Positions 1 through 10,575 of a DNA stretch of 64,000 nucleotides are shown here, piece by piece; position 1 is the first letter of the stretch; each line of letters starts with the position of its first letter. A program made the translations under genes and the position numbers. The notes under the pieces are model-generated. The model made no database searches, was not told the origin of the DNA, and worked only from the letters and a program-made list of their open reading frames with translations. Location: positions 2,291,501-2,355,500 of the forward strand of contig NZ_CP115165.1 of assembly GCF_028622095.1 (NCBI RefSeq). The letters run 5' to 3'. This stretch comes from Deinococcus aquaticus (lineage in GTDB: Bacteria; Deinococcota; Deinococci; Deinococcales; Deinococcaceae).

Positions 1-1
1 C

Positions 2-577
2 TGGACGGAAGTCTGGCTGCCCGGCCAGGGCTGGGTTCGCGTGGACCCTACCGCCGTCGTCGCGCCCGCCCGGGTCAGCGCCGGCCTGAGCACCGCCCTG
101 ACCCGCCCACAGGCCGCCGCCCCCACCGCACCCGGCACCCTCAAACGCCTGCAACTGCGTCTGGACGCCATCCAGAACCGCTGGAACGACCTGGTCGTCG
201 ACTACGACGGTGGTCGCCAGAGTGACCTGCTGACCCGCGCCGGACTGGGCGGCGTGGGCAGCGCCCCGTACCTGCTGCTGCTCCCCACCCTGATCGCCCT
301 CACCCTGCTTCCCGCCCTGCTGCTCGCCCGCCGCCGCGCCCGCCCCAGCGACCCCGCCAGCCGTGCCCTGCACGACCTGAGCGTGCACCTGCACCTGCCC
401 CGCGCCCCCGGAGAAACGCCCACCGCGTACGTGACCCGCGCCGCCGCGCAGTACCCGCAGTTGCATGCCGCCCTTCAGGACGTCCTGAGCGCCTACCACG
501 CCGCCCGCTACGCCCCACAGCCCCCCCCGGACGCCCTGACGCGCCTGCGCCGGGCCGTGCGGAACGTCCGCCGCTGA
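2..577 (+). CDS. Transglutaminase-like membrane protein, C-terminal part (5' truncated)
   Basis: The frame is open from the window edge. The first visible residues (WTEVWLPGQGWVRVDPT) match the conserved end of a transglutaminase core as found in TgpA/DUF3488-type membrane proteins. A proline/alanine linker follows, then one hydrophobic segment (about visible residues 88-107) ending in a basic RRRAR stop-transfer stretch, then a cytoplasmic tail resembling the DUF4129 tail of this family. The catalytic Cys and most of the protein lie upstream of the window. Known members are membrane-anchored with an external transglutaminase domain; the substrate here is unknown. The stop codon TGA runs into a degenerate copy of the dispersed repeat. 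Confidence 0.75.
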   Translation, partial: WTEVWLPGQGWVRVDPTAVVAPARVSAGLSTALTRPQAAAPTAPGTLKRLQLRLDAIQNRWNDLVVDYDGGRQSDLLTRAGLGGVGSAPYLLLLPTLIALTLLPALLLARRRARPSDPASRALHDLSVHLHLPRAPGETPTAYVTRAAAQYPQLHAALQDVLSAYHAARYAPQPPPDALTRLRRAVRNVRR

Positions 578-626
578 TACGGACTCTGGGCTTGGAGCTG
601 ACGCAACGGTGCATTCCGGTATGGTG
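577..626 (+). repeat. Degenerate relic of the dispersed ~135 bp repeat
   Basis: Starts ATACGGACTC directly on the stop codon of the preceding gene, as in full copies, and ends near ATTCCGGTAT, resembling the other repeat end. The central hairpins are gone. Called only by similarity to the complete copies at 7794, 30715 and 59960. Confidence 0.35.
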
Positions 627-672
627 CCCTGCCCGACAGCGGTGGCGCTGGCCTCTGCACTAGCATGGCGGG

Positions 673-1167
673 GTGAACGTGATCAAAGCCGCCCTCTCGA
701 TCATCGCCGCCCTCTCGGCTGCCCTGATCGCCTACAGCGCCTTTTTCGTGCGGGGTGATCTGGGGGGTGTCATGGCGTACCTGCGGGCGCGTGGGGCGCT
801 GCGCCGCCTGCGTGAAAGCGGCACGCCCGAGCAGGTCGCGCAGGGGCAGGCGCAGTTGCAGGCGCTGGGGCAGCAGGTGGGTGACCCGGCGCTGGCCGCG
901 CAACTGATTCCGCTGGCCCTCACGGTGGGGTTGCTGGTGGGTGCGCTGGTGTGGTGGGCCTTCTCGCGCCGGCAGTCGGGCACGCCCCGCACGGACATTC
1001 AGGAGCGCATGGTGTACCGTCTCGCGCACCGCAAGGGTGGGCGGTTCACGCTGGATGACCTGCGCGCCGCCAGTCCCCTGACCGACGAGCAGGCCCGCGC
1101 CGTCACGGCCCGCCTGCTGGACCTGGGCCGCCTGACCCGTGACGGCGACACTTTCCGCCTGCCCTGA
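673..1167 (+). CDS. Small membrane protein with winged-helix-like tail
   Basis: 164 residues from a GTG start; a -10-like TAGCAT ends 6 bases before it, suggesting a leaderless message. Two hydrophobic segments (about residues 5-25 and 77-97) enclose a charged, glutamine-rich loop. The last ~55 residues (LAHRKGGRFTLDDLRAASPL onward) have the pattern of a small winged-helix domain: helix, helix, short strand. No family assignment. Followed 35 bases downstream by two more small ORFs on the same strand, probably one operon of unknown role. Confidence 0.6.
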   Translation: MNVIKAALSIIAALSAALIAYSAFFVRGDLGGVMAYLRARGALRRLRESGTPEQVAQGQAQLQALGQQVGDPALAAQLIPLALTVGLLVGALVWWAFSRRQSGTPRTDIQERMVYRLAHRKGGRFTLDDLRAASPLTDEQARAVTARLLDLGRLTRDGDTFRLP

Positions 1168-1202
1168 ATGACCGGCACGCACCTGCCCCGAGGAACCACC
1201 CC

Positions 1203-1619
1203 ATGACCGACACGCCCGACACCCTCGCGGACCTGCTGGACCGCGCCAACCACGACCCCGATACTGGCCTGCGCGCCGCGCTGGACAGCGTGCAGGGCCA
1301 ACCTCACCCGCGCGTGGCGGCCATCGCCGCGCACCTGAGCGCCGCCAAGCGTGACCTGTGGACGCGCATCGCTGCTGCCACCGGCACGCCCGTCCCCCCG
1401 GATGACGCGGGCCTGTCCCGCCTGAGCGACTGGGAAGTCAGCGCTGCGCAGGCCCTCCCCGCCCACACGCTGAATGTCACCGTCCCCACCGCCGATCCCG
1501 ACGCGGCGGGCGGTGAGCCGCCCATGACCGTTGCCGCCCTGATCCGCCTGAACGCGACCCTGACCGGCAGCCGCGCCGCGCAGATCCGCCGGCTGGCGCA
1601 GCAGCCCCGCCTCGCCTGA
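1203..1619 (+). CDS. Hypothetical protein, 138 aa
   Basis: Begins at ATG with GAGG about 9 bases upstream. Acidic N-terminus, alanine-rich helical middle, no signal peptide or membrane segment, so probably cytosolic. Codon third positions are strongly G/C as in neighbouring genes, supporting real coding. The next ORF starts one base after its stop, so the two are probably translationally coupled. Family not recognised. Confidence 0.55.
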   Translation: MTDTPDTLADLLDRANHDPDTGLRAALDSVQGQPHPRVAAIAAHLSAAKRDLWTRIAAATGTPVPPDDAGLSRLSDWEVSAAQALPAHTLNVTVPTADPDAAGGEPPMTVAALIRLNATLTGSRAAQIRRLAQQPRLA

Positions 1620-1620
1620 C

Positions 1621-1920
1621 ATGCCCGCGGACCGGCCCTTCCTGACCGATCCTACCCCGGACGGCACGCACGGGAACGGCGCCGTGCCGCCTGCCCTGTT
1701 CGATCTGGCGGTCAACCGCGCCGCCGCTGCCCTGCGCGGCCTGCGCCCCGCCCAGCCGGACGCCGCGCTGGCCGCGTGGCACGCCCGCACCCGCTTCGCC
1801 CGCCGCGTACCCCTGGACGCCGTGAAGGCCGCCCTGGCCACCCGACCCGCCGGGACCGAGTGCCACTGGGCGGGCGGCGAGGGGGGCGGCTGGCAGCCCG
1901 GACGCGCGCCCTTTCCGTAG
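1621..1920 (+). CDS. Hypothetical protein, 99 aa
   Basis: ATG lies one base after the upstream TGA. A small soluble protein rich in Ala, Arg and Pro with no recognised motif; third-position G/C is high. A strong hairpin follows immediately, supporting it as the last gene of the three-gene unit beginning at 673. Confidence 0.5.
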   Translation: MPADRPFLTDPTPDGTHGNGAVPPALFDLAVNRAAAALRGLRPAQPDAALAAWHARTRFARRVPLDAVKAALATRPAGTECHWAGGEGGGWQPGRAPFP

Positions 1921-1928
1921 GCAGTGGG

Positions 1929-1965
1929 AAGTGGGCCGTGGGAAACGCTGCTCCACGGCCCACTC
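1929..1965. terminator. Bidirectional terminator hairpin
   Basis: AGTGGGCCGTGG (1930-1941) pairs perfectly with CCACGGCCCACT (1953-1964) around an 11-base loop. It sits between convergent genes (1621-1920 plus, pcp minus). The leading TAGGCAGTGGGAAG is shared with the hairpin near 51966. Confidence 0.65.
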
Positions 1966-1966
1966 C

Positions 1967-2599
1967 CTACGCCTCGCCGCTGACCGACGCCGCCACGGTC
2001 CAGGCGGCTACCTCGACCGCCCGGGTCAGTTCCGGCTGCGGAAGGTACGGCACGGCTTTCGCCTCGGCCAGGGCGACCCCGGCGCTGGCGGGCAGGTGCA
2101 GGAACCCGCACGGCACGTCCGCCCGGCCCAGACTGCGCAGGGCGTGCAGCGCGTGGTACATGACCGCGTTGCACACGAACGTTCCGGCCGTGTCACTCAG
2201 GTGGCCGGGTATGCCCGCCCCGTGCCACGCGGCAAGCACGGCCCGCAGCGGCAGGGTGCTCAGGTATGCGTCCGGGCCGCCTGCCTGGACTGGGGCGTCC
2301 CGGTGCTGCTGCCCGGCGTTGTCGGGAATGCGGAAGTCCATCACGTTCACGGCCACGCGCTCCAGCGTCACCTGTGGTCGTCCGCTCGCCAGACCGGTCA
2401 GGAGGACGGCGGCCGGGCGCCGGGTGTCCAGCAGTTCGGTCAGGCGGGCGCAGGCGGCGTGCGGCTCGACCGGCAGCAGCGCCGACACGACCCGCAGGCC
2501 GCCGAGCACCTGCCCGTCCAGTGCCTGGGCCGCCTCGGCGCTCGGGTTGACGGGGTGCGTGTGGAACGGCTCGAAGCCGGTCAGGAGCAGCGTATTCAC
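1967..2599 (-). CDS. pcp: Pyroglutamyl-peptidase I (family C15)
   Basis: Removes N-terminal pyroglutamate from peptides in the cytosol. 210 residues, the usual length. N-terminal LLTGFEPF motif and the expected triad: Glu80 (in VTLERVAVN), Cys143 (in GTFVCNAVMYH) and His168 (in GFLHLP). No signal peptide. Starts at ATG opposite 2599; a TACCCT box lies 11 bases upstream. Monocistronic, convergent with the three small plus-strand ORFs. No missing residue seen. Confidence 0.92.
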   Translation of the reverse strand: MNTLLLTGFEPFHTHPVNPSAEAAQALDGQVLGGLRVVSALLPVEPHAACARLTELLDTRRPAAVLLTGLASGRPQVTLERVAVNVMDFRIPDNAGQQHRDAPVQAGGPDAYLSTLPLRAVLAAWHGAGIPGHLSDTAGTFVCNAVMYHALHALRSLGRADVPCGFLHLPASAGVALAEAKAVPYLPQPELTRAVEVAAWTVAASVSGEA

Positions 2600-2646
2600 G
2601 CCCCGCAGGGTAGCGCGGCGGCGCCCCCGGCCGGTACGCTGGCTGT

Positions 2647-3117
2647 ATGCGCCTGCTGCCTGCCCTGCCGCTCCTGGCGGCCCTGCTGACCCCGTCCGCC
2701 CTGGCCGCCACGACCACGCAGTACGCCGTGCTGCGTGGCGTGCAGGTGCAGGGCCGCGTCGCCACCCTGACCCTGGATTACGTGGATGTGTTCTCGGACA
2801 CCGACGCCGACGCCCGCCGCGTCGTGGCGCTCGGTGAGTACCCGTCCGCGCAGGCGTACTTCGAGGCGAACCCGAGTGGGCTGTACGTCCGGAACGTGAA
2901 CCCCCTGCTGCGGACCCTGAAGACCGACGCCCGCACCGTGTTTGCCTTAGCGTGCCTGGACCGTCCGGACGGCATGCAGGCTGTGCCGCTGGAGACGTTC
3001 GTGTCTGCCTGGAAGGGCTTTGCGCCGCAGGGCTGCTGGCCGTTCAGCGAGCGGGTCGTGGCGCTGCACCTGAACGGCACCCGCGTCCTGCGCGCCGAGC
3101 AGGTGTACTTCCCGTGA
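2647..3117 (+). CDS. Secreted hypothetical protein, 156 aa
   Basis: Clear Sec signal peptide (residues 1-20, MRLLPALPLLAALLTPSALA with cleavage after ALA). The mature part is about 135 residues with two cysteines that could form a disulfide (ALACLDRP and PQGCWPF). Leaderless-type start: TACGCT ends 6 bases before ATG. No family recognised. Divergent from pcp across a 47-base gap, so the promoters nearly overlap. Confidence 0.65.
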   Translation: MRLLPALPLLAALLTPSALAATTTQYAVLRGVQVQGRVATLTLDYVDVFSDTDADARRVVALGEYPSAQAYFEANPSGLYVRNVNPLLRTLKTDARTVFALACLDRPDGMQAVPLETFVSAWKGFAPQGCWPFSERVVALHLNGTRVLRAEQVYFP

Positions 3118-3213
3118 GCGCGGCGCGGTCCTGAGCAGCAGGCCTGAGCGGGAAGGGCCGTCCTGAAACGAACACCGCAGTTTCGCCGCGCCGCGCGGCC
3201 TATGCTCGGGCGT

Positions 3214-4061
3214 ATGCCTGAACTGCCGGAAGTGGAAACCACGCGCCGCAAGATCGAGCCGCTGTTGCGGGACCGGACGATCCTGCACGTCGAGCACGAC
3301 GCGCCGCACAAGTACCGTGACACGCACCTCGCCGCAGGGCGCCGCGTGACGGGCCTGTCGCGGCGCGGGAAGTACCTGATGCTGAACCTCGCGCCCGAGA
3401 GTGGGGACGGCCCGCACGACCTGGAATTCATCGTGCACCTGGGCATGACCGGCGGGTTCCGGCTGGAGGGCGGGCGGCACACGCGCGTGACGATCCGCAC
3501 GGATGGCGGCGACCTGTTCTTCGACGACGCCCGGCGCTTCGGGAAGATGGCGGTCGTGCGGCCCGGCGAGTACGCGGGCATGCCGACCCTGGCGGGCATG
3601 GGCCCCGAACCGCTCTCGGAGGACTTCCGGGAGGAGCCGTTCGCGGCGCTGGCCGCGCAGGCGGGGGCGGTGAAACCCTGGCTGCTGTCGCAGAAACCCG
3701 TGAGTGGTGTGGGGAACATCTACGCCGACGAGAGCCTGTGGCAGGCGGGCCTCCACCCCGCGCAGTCGCACCTGACGCGCGAGGAGGCCAGGCGGCTGTA
3801 CGCGGCGGTCCGGGACGTGATGGGCCGCGCCGTCGAGGCGGGCGGCAGCAGCCTGGGCAGCGGCGTGGGCAACTACCGGCAGCACGACGGCCTGTCCGGG
3901 CTGTTCCAGCATTCGCACGCCGTGTACGGGCGCGGCGGCGAGACCTGCCCGCGCTGCGGGACCACCATCGAAAAGACCGTGCTGGCCCAGCGCGGCACGC
4001 ACCACTGCCCGCAGTGCCAGCCGCTGCGCGGCCCGGAAGGCCGGGCGAAGGGAGGCAGCGT

Positions 4062-4065
<4 letters not shown>
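3214..4065 (+). CDS. mutM: Formamidopyrimidine-DNA glycosylase (Fpg/MutM)
   Basis: Bifunctional glycosylase/AP lyase that removes 8-oxoguanine and formamidopyrimidines. The start was moved 12 bases inside the longest ORF because Fpg needs Pro as residue 2 after Met removal: [12 protein letters not shown], with Glu3 also catalytic. TATGCT ends 7 bases before this ATG. H2TH region around [10 protein letters not shown] and a C-terminal zinc finger (CPRC...CPQC) are intact. 283 residues, normal length. Overlaps pdxH by four bases (ATGA). Confidence 0.95.
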
Positions 4066-4706
<641 letters not shown>

Positions 4707-4825
4707 CAGGCCCCTTCACGCCGGCCCCGCAACAGGGACCGGGCTGCACGCGGCGAGCGACACGTCCGCTGGGGGCATCAGACGACACGGCGAATAATTC
4801 ACATCTCGCCTCCTAAAATGACCGC

Positions 4826-5680
4826 ATGGCCCTGAGCGTCGTGGAATCCAGTGTGCGCTCCCGTGTGGGGCCACCGGAACACGGCGCGGACCTGCTGCTG
4901 GCCTCCGCCCACCACGTCGCCCTGATCGCCGGGTTCAGTTTCGGCACCAGTGCCGGGGGCACCCAGCCGCGCGGCATGCCCCCTGCCCGCTTTGCCGCGA
5001 CCGTCGGCATGGCGGGCCTGCGCGACCTACCGCCCGAAGCCACGCTGCGCGAGGCCACCGACCACCTGAGCGCCTCGCTGACCAGCGCCCTGCGGCACGC
5101 CGTGATGGGCGGCGAACGCCTGCAGGTGGGATTCGCGTTCGCGGCGATCAGCAACGCCCGCCGCGAGGTCTGGCAGGCCGGGCCGGTCGCCGCGCTCTGG
5201 GACGACCCGGGCCTGGAAGGCACGCAGGGCGGTTTTCCCGGCACCCTGCCGTCCCTGAGCGCCGCCGGGCAGGCCCGCGCGCTGGTCATTCAGGCGCTGC
5301 TGGCCCAGGGTTCCGGGCAGTTCACGCAGACGCAACTCCAGGCGTCCGACCCGGCGCAGGCGATCATTGCGCCGCTGCTGATCGCGCACGCCTCGCTGGC
5401 CAACTCGACCGGGCCGCTCGGGTACGGCCTGATCAACGGCGAGCCCGTCCCGGACGAGCACCTGCGCGTGCACCGCCTGCCGCCCGGCCCGCGCGAGATC
5501 AGCCTCGCCACCGCCGGGTACCCGGCCATCATGAACACCCTGGCTGCCACGGAACGCCGCCTTCAGGACCTGCTGCGCACCGACCCCCTGCTGATCACCC
5601 GCTTCCCGTACGTGCGCCCCCACCGCCCGGACCACGAAGGGTACGCCGACCGCGCCTACGCCCGCGTGCGCGTCTGGTAA
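4826..5680 (+). CDS. Conserved hypothetical, possibly phosphatase-2C/Ntn-like fold
   Basis: 284 residues, no signal or membrane segment. -10-like TAAAAT ends 6 bases before ATG. The C-terminal pattern ISLATAGYPAIMNTLAATE...DHEGYADRAYARVRVW resembles proteins annotated as PP2C-like (a DGYP-type turn followed by a DDRAY motif), but the acidic metal ligands of true PP2C are not obvious. Function therefore left open; the resemblance is from memory and weak. Confidence 0.5.
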   Translation: MALSVVESSVRSRVGPPEHGADLLLASAHHVALIAGFSFGTSAGGTQPRGMPPARFAATVGMAGLRDLPPEATLREATDHLSASLTSALRHAVMGGERLQVGFAFAAISNARREVWQAGPVAALWDDPGLEGTQGGFPGTLPSLSAAGQARALVIQALLAQGSGQFTQTQLQASDPAQAIIAPLLIAHASLANSTGPLGYGLINGEPVPDEHLRVHRLPPGPREISLATAGYPAIMNTLAATERRLQDLLRTDPLLITRFPYVRPHRPDHEGYADRAYARVRVW

Positions 5681-5763
5681 AGCGGCCCTGCCCCTGTCCG
5701 TCCGGCAGCACTCTGTAGTCGGCCTCGCCATCTTCATGAGACGGGCGGTGCATGCTGACCCGC

Positions 5764-6180
5764 GTGAGCAACCTTTACACCGCAGAAGCAACCGCCACCG
5801 GAGGCCGCGCCGGCACCACCAAGAGCAGTGACGGCCGCCTGGACCTGAACCTCAGCGTGCCCGCCGGAATCGGCGGCGACGACGGCCCCGGCACGAACCC
5901 CGAGCAGCTGTTCGCCGCCGGGTACGCCGCGTGCTTCCAGGGTGCCCTGGGCGTGGCCGCGCGCCGCGCCAAGATCGAACTGACTGACGACAGCACCGTC
6001 ACCGCCCGCGTGGGCCTCCAGAAGTCCGGACTGGCCTTCGCGCTCGACGTGGAACTCGAGGGGCACTTCCCCAACCTGACCGGGGAGCAGGCGATGGCAC
6101 TGATGCATGCCGCGCACGAGGTCTGCCCCTACAGCGTCGCCACGCGCGGCAACGTGGACGTACGCATCAGCGTCCGCTGA
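5764..6180 (+). CDS. ohr: Organic hydroperoxide resistance protein (Ohr/OsmC family)
   Basis: Thiol peroxidase that reduces organic hydroperoxides. Both redox cysteines are present: the first in AAGYAACFQGAL and the second in HEVCPYS; the TNPEQLFAAGYA signature precedes. The GTG start at 5764 gives MSNLYTAEATATGGRAG, which aligns with the usual Ohr N-terminus; an in-frame ATG at 5752 is the alternative. 138 residues. No OhrR-type regulator is adjacent. Confidence 0.92.
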   Translation: MSNLYTAEATATGGRAGTTKSSDGRLDLNLSVPAGIGGDDGPGTNPEQLFAAGYAACFQGALGVAARRAKIELTDDSTVTARVGLQKSGLAFALDVELEGHFPNLTGEQAMALMHAAHEVCPYSVATRGNVDVRISVR

Positions 6181-6298
6181 ACCCAGACTCGCTGAACCCA
6201 GGCCCGCTGCGTATGCCCCGCCCCGTCCGCCCGGATGGGGGCGGGGCACACGCCGGTTCTGGCCGGATCGGCGCGTCAGGCCGGCGGGGGTGGGCCGT

Positions 6299-7793
<1,495 letters not shown>

Positions 7794-7795
<2 letters not shown>

Positions 7796-7929
7796 ACGGA
7801 CTCCGATTGAATGGGCTGCAAAGACCATTCAATCCGAGCGGATGCGAGTGGGAGAGAAGCGGGTTCCGGACGTGGAGCTGGCAATCCGGTGAAGTTCCGG
7901 ATTGTCAGCGAAACAGACGGAATCCGTGT
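7794..7929 (+). repeat. Dispersed ~135 bp repeat, copy A (complete)
   Basis: Runs from ATACGGACTCCG to CGGAATCCGT. Contains two inverted repeats: GATTGAATGG/CCATTCAATC and CAATCCGG (7882-7889)/CCGGATTG (7897-7904). Read on the minus strand it supplies the Shine-Dalgarno and the first bases of the start codon of the kinase-like gene. Consistent with the class of small non-coding repeats described in D. radiodurans. Confidence 0.85.
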
Positions 7930-8044
7930 CACGCGCGCTCCCGGTCGGGTGGGGGGTCGCCGCGCAGGGAAGGGTGAAGACGGGTCATGCGCCGCAGTGT
8001 AACGTTCCGCCCCGGTCGGCGCGGCGCGTGTTCCGTGCGGGCGG

Positions 8045-8662
8045 TCAGTGGCGGGGCGGGTCGCGTTTGACGGCCCCTTCCAGCAGCAGGCTCAGGGCCA
8101 GTCGCATCTCTTCCTGCAGGGGCCGCTCGGTGCCGTAGGCGCTCCAGCGCAGCGCGACCATCAGGTACGTGTCGGCGATCAGGTTGCTGATGCGTTGCAG
8201 GCTCAGGTCGGTGCGCATCATGCCCGCCTGGTGCATGGGCCGCAGGATCAGCTCGATCACCTTGCTCAGCGGCAGCGCCTGGTATGCCGTGCGGGCGCGT
8301 TCCGGGTTGGGGTTCATGACCTCGTACGCCAGCGGGGGGAACAGGTCGCGTTCGCGGGTGTTCTCGTCGGCCAGCCGGTCCCAGACCTCGTACAGCACCG
8401 TCAGCGGGGCCGCGCCGTCGTGCAGGCGGGTCTCGGCGTGGTCGCGCAGGCGGTTCATGACCTCGCTGCCGTAGTCCAGCAGCACCGCTTCCTTGTACGG
8501 GTAGTAGTTGAAGAAGGTGCCGCGCGACACGTTGCTGGCCTTGGCGATATCGGTGGCGGTCGTGGTCTGGAAGCCACCCCGCTTGAACAGGTCAATGGCG
8601 ACGGTATAGATGCGGGCGCGGCGGCGCTCCTTCTGGCGTTCGCGCAGCGAGGTTGAATCCAT
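8045..8662 (-). CDS. TetR-family transcriptional regulator
   Basis: 205 residues. N-terminal helix-turn-helix typical of TetR: RARIYTVAIDLFKRGGFQTT followed by TATDIAKASNVSRGTFFNYYPYKEAVL. The ligand-binding C-terminal domain is variable and gives no ligand hint. Start placed at ATG 8662, with GAGG 4 bases upstream and TATCCT 9 upstream; a TTG 30 bases earlier is less likely. Divergent from polyphosphate glucokinase across ~200 bases. Target not evident. Confidence 0.88.
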   Translation of the reverse strand: MDSTSLRERQKERRRARIYTVAIDLFKRGGFQTTTATDIAKASNVSRGTFFNYYPYKEAVLLDYGSEVMNRLRDHAETRLHDGAAPLTVLYEVWDRLADENTRERDLFPPLAYEVMNPNPERARTAYQALPLSKVIELILRPMHQAGMMRTDLSLQRISNLIADTYLMVALRWSAYGTERPLQEEMRLALSLLLEGAVKRDPPRH

Positions 8663-8865
8663 GATCCTCACAGGATACTGCCACGGGTTCAAAATTACAC
8701 CCCGTCCAATCTGATCCGTTCTGTTGTGTCAGCTCATCACCAGTCAGGTGGCCGGTCACAGAGTCGTGCAGAGGAGGCTGGTGCCAGCCGGGCGGCGTTC
8801 CAGGCGGCATGCGTCCGCTGGGGGAGAGGCCCGGTGCCCGCGCCGGTTGCGGTACGCTGAACCGC

Positions 8866-9711
8866 ATGAGCGTGATCCTCGGCATCGACATCGGCGGCAG
8901 CGGCATCAAGGGCGCGCCAGTGGACACCCGCACCGGCAAGCTGGCCGGCGAACGCTGGCGCATCCCCACCCCCGAGGGAGCCGCGCCGGACGACGTGAAG
9001 AAGGTCGTGGCGGAACTCGTCGCGCACTTCGGGCTGGAAGGCCCGGTCGGCGTGACCTTCCCCGGCATCGTGCAGCGCGGCCACACCCTGTCCGCCGCGA
9101 ACGTCCACCCGGACTGGGTGGGCCTGGACGCCGACGCCCTGTTCAGCGAGGCGACCGGCCACGAGGTGCACCTGATCAACGACGCCGACGCCGCCGGACT
9201 GGCCGAGGCGCGCTTCGGGGCCGGCAAGGGCGTGCAGGGCACCGTGATGGTCCTGACCTTCGGCACCGGCATCGGCAGCGCCCTGATTCACGACGGCGTG
9301 CTGGTGCCCAACACGGAACTCGGGCACCTGTGGCTGCGCGACAAGCACGCCGAAAGCTGGGCGTCCGACCGCGCCCGCGAACTGGACGACCTGAACTGGA
9401 AACAGTGGAGTAAACGCGCGAGTACCTACCTGCAACACCTGGAACTGCTGTTCAGCCCGGACCTGTTCATCATCGGCGGCGGCATCAGCAAGAAAGCCGA
9501 CAAGTGGCAGGAACACCTGAAGGTCGAGCGCAGCCGCGTCGTGCCCGCCACTCTGCTGAACGAGGCCGGGATCATCGGGGCCGCCATGATGGCCGCCCGC
9601 CACGCGGAACCGGCCGCGGGAACTCCCATCTCACGGGAACCGGCCCCTGAAGGCCCGCCCACCCCCCGCAAGACCTCGACCCGCAAGGCCCCCACCCGCA
9701 AGAAAGCCTGA
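8866..9711 (+). CDS. ppgK: Polyphosphate glucokinase
   Basis: ROK-type sugar kinase phosphorylating glucose with polyphosphate and/or ATP. Phosphate-binding [15 protein letters not shown] at the N-terminus, catalytic Asp in [16 protein letters not shown], adenosine-side [12 protein letters not shown] and a C-terminal [10 protein letters not shown]. The segment [19 protein letters not shown] is typical of the PpgK branch. TACGCT ends 7 bases before ATG. The last ~30 residues are a low-complexity Thr/Arg/Lys/Pro tail beyond the family core. Confidence 0.9.
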   Translation: MSVILGIDIGGSGIKGAPVDTRTGKLAGERWRIPTPEGAAPDDVKKVVAELVAHFGLEGPVGVTFPGIVQRGHTLSAANVHPDWVGLDADALFSEATGHEVHLINDADAAGLAEARFGAGKGVQGTVMVLTFGTGIGSALIHDGVLVPNTELGHLWLRDKHAESWASDRARELDDLNWKQWSKRASTYLQHLELLFSPDLFIIGGGISKKADKWQEHLKVERSRVVPATLLNEAGIIGAAMMAARHAEPAAGTPISREPAPEGPPTPRKTSTRKAPTRKKA

Positions 9712-9766
9712 CCCTCCAGAGGCGTCAGCCGGGAACCCACGTCAGCATGACCCCGTACAGGGCAGC

Positions 9767-10501
9767 ATGGGATTCCTGAAGAAGATGATGGCCGCCATCG
9801 GTGTGGGCGGCGCGAAGGTCGACGCCCGCGTGAATAACCCCAGCCTGCGGGCCGGTGACACCCTGACCGGCGTGCTGGCCGTGCAGGGCGGCAGCGTCGA
9901 GCAGCGCATCGAACGCATCAACCTGGGGCTCGCCACCCGCTACCGGCACGACGACACCCACGTCACGCACCAGCTGACCCGGGCGCAGGTCGTGCCGGCC
10001 TTCGACCTGCGGGCCGGCGAGACCCGCGAGTTCCCGTTCAGCCTGCCTGTCCCGCTCGACACGCCGCTGTCGCTGCCCGGCACGCAGGTGTGGCTCGCCA
10101 CGGACGCCGACATTGCCGGCGCGGCCGACCCGGGCGATCAGGACCACCTGCAGATCCTGCCCAGCCGCGAGGCGGAAACGCTGATCATGGCCGCGCAGCG
10201 CCTGGGCTTCAGCCTGAGCGGCAGCGAGATCGAACACCACCACGGCCGCATTGCGCAGGAACTCGCCTTCCGACCCCCGCACGGCCAGTACCGCGTGGCC
10301 GAGGTCGAGATGATGCTGTTCCACACGGGCGGCGGCCTGGACGTGATCCTGGAAGTGGACCGCCGCGCGACCGGCGTGGCCAGCCTGTTCACCAGCGAGT
10401 TCGAGCAGCGCGGCCGCTGGAACCTGGGCGCACATACGCTGGCGCAGGGACCGGACGCCGTGGCCCGCGAACTCGAGGCCCGCATCCGCGCCCTGCTGTG
10501 A
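9767..10501 (+). CDS. Spo0M-like (sporulation-control protein homologue)
   Basis: 244 residues. Opens MGFLKKMMAAIGVGGAKVDA followed by NPSLRAGDTLTGVLAVQGG, the arrestin-like beta-sandwich start of SpoOM-family proteins, and HVTHQLTRAQV, PFSLPVPLDTPLS later. In Bacillus the family affects sporulation; Deinococcus does not sporulate, so the role here is unknown, probably a cytosolic scaffold. 55 bases downstream of ppgK on the same strand. Confidence 0.85.
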   Translation: MGFLKKMMAAIGVGGAKVDARVNNPSLRAGDTLTGVLAVQGGSVEQRIERINLGLATRYRHDDTHVTHQLTRAQVVPAFDLRAGETREFPFSLPVPLDTPLSLPGTQVWLATDADIAGAADPGDQDHLQILPSREAETLIMAAQRLGFSLSGSEIEHHHGRIAQELAFRPPHGQYRVAEVEMMLFHTGGGLDVILEVDRRATGVASLFTSEFEQRGRWNLGAHTLAQGPDAVARELEARIRALL

Positions 10502-10575
10502 TTGCCCTGCTGTAACGGCCCTCCTGTACCTCCCTTGATGGCAGCCCCCGCGCCGCGCGGCGTAGCATGCCGCCC

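Noticed and set aside
202..423. Many long open frames antisense to real genes
   Set aside because: In very GC-rich DNA, shadow frames stay open by chance; they lack family motifs, starts with signals, and protein-like composition.
8742..8762. GTCAGGTGGCCGGTCAC as a regulator site between the TetR and ppgK genes
   Set aside because: A weak partial palindrome, not clearly repeated elsewhere except as loose GTGACCGG matches near 28636; insufficient support.
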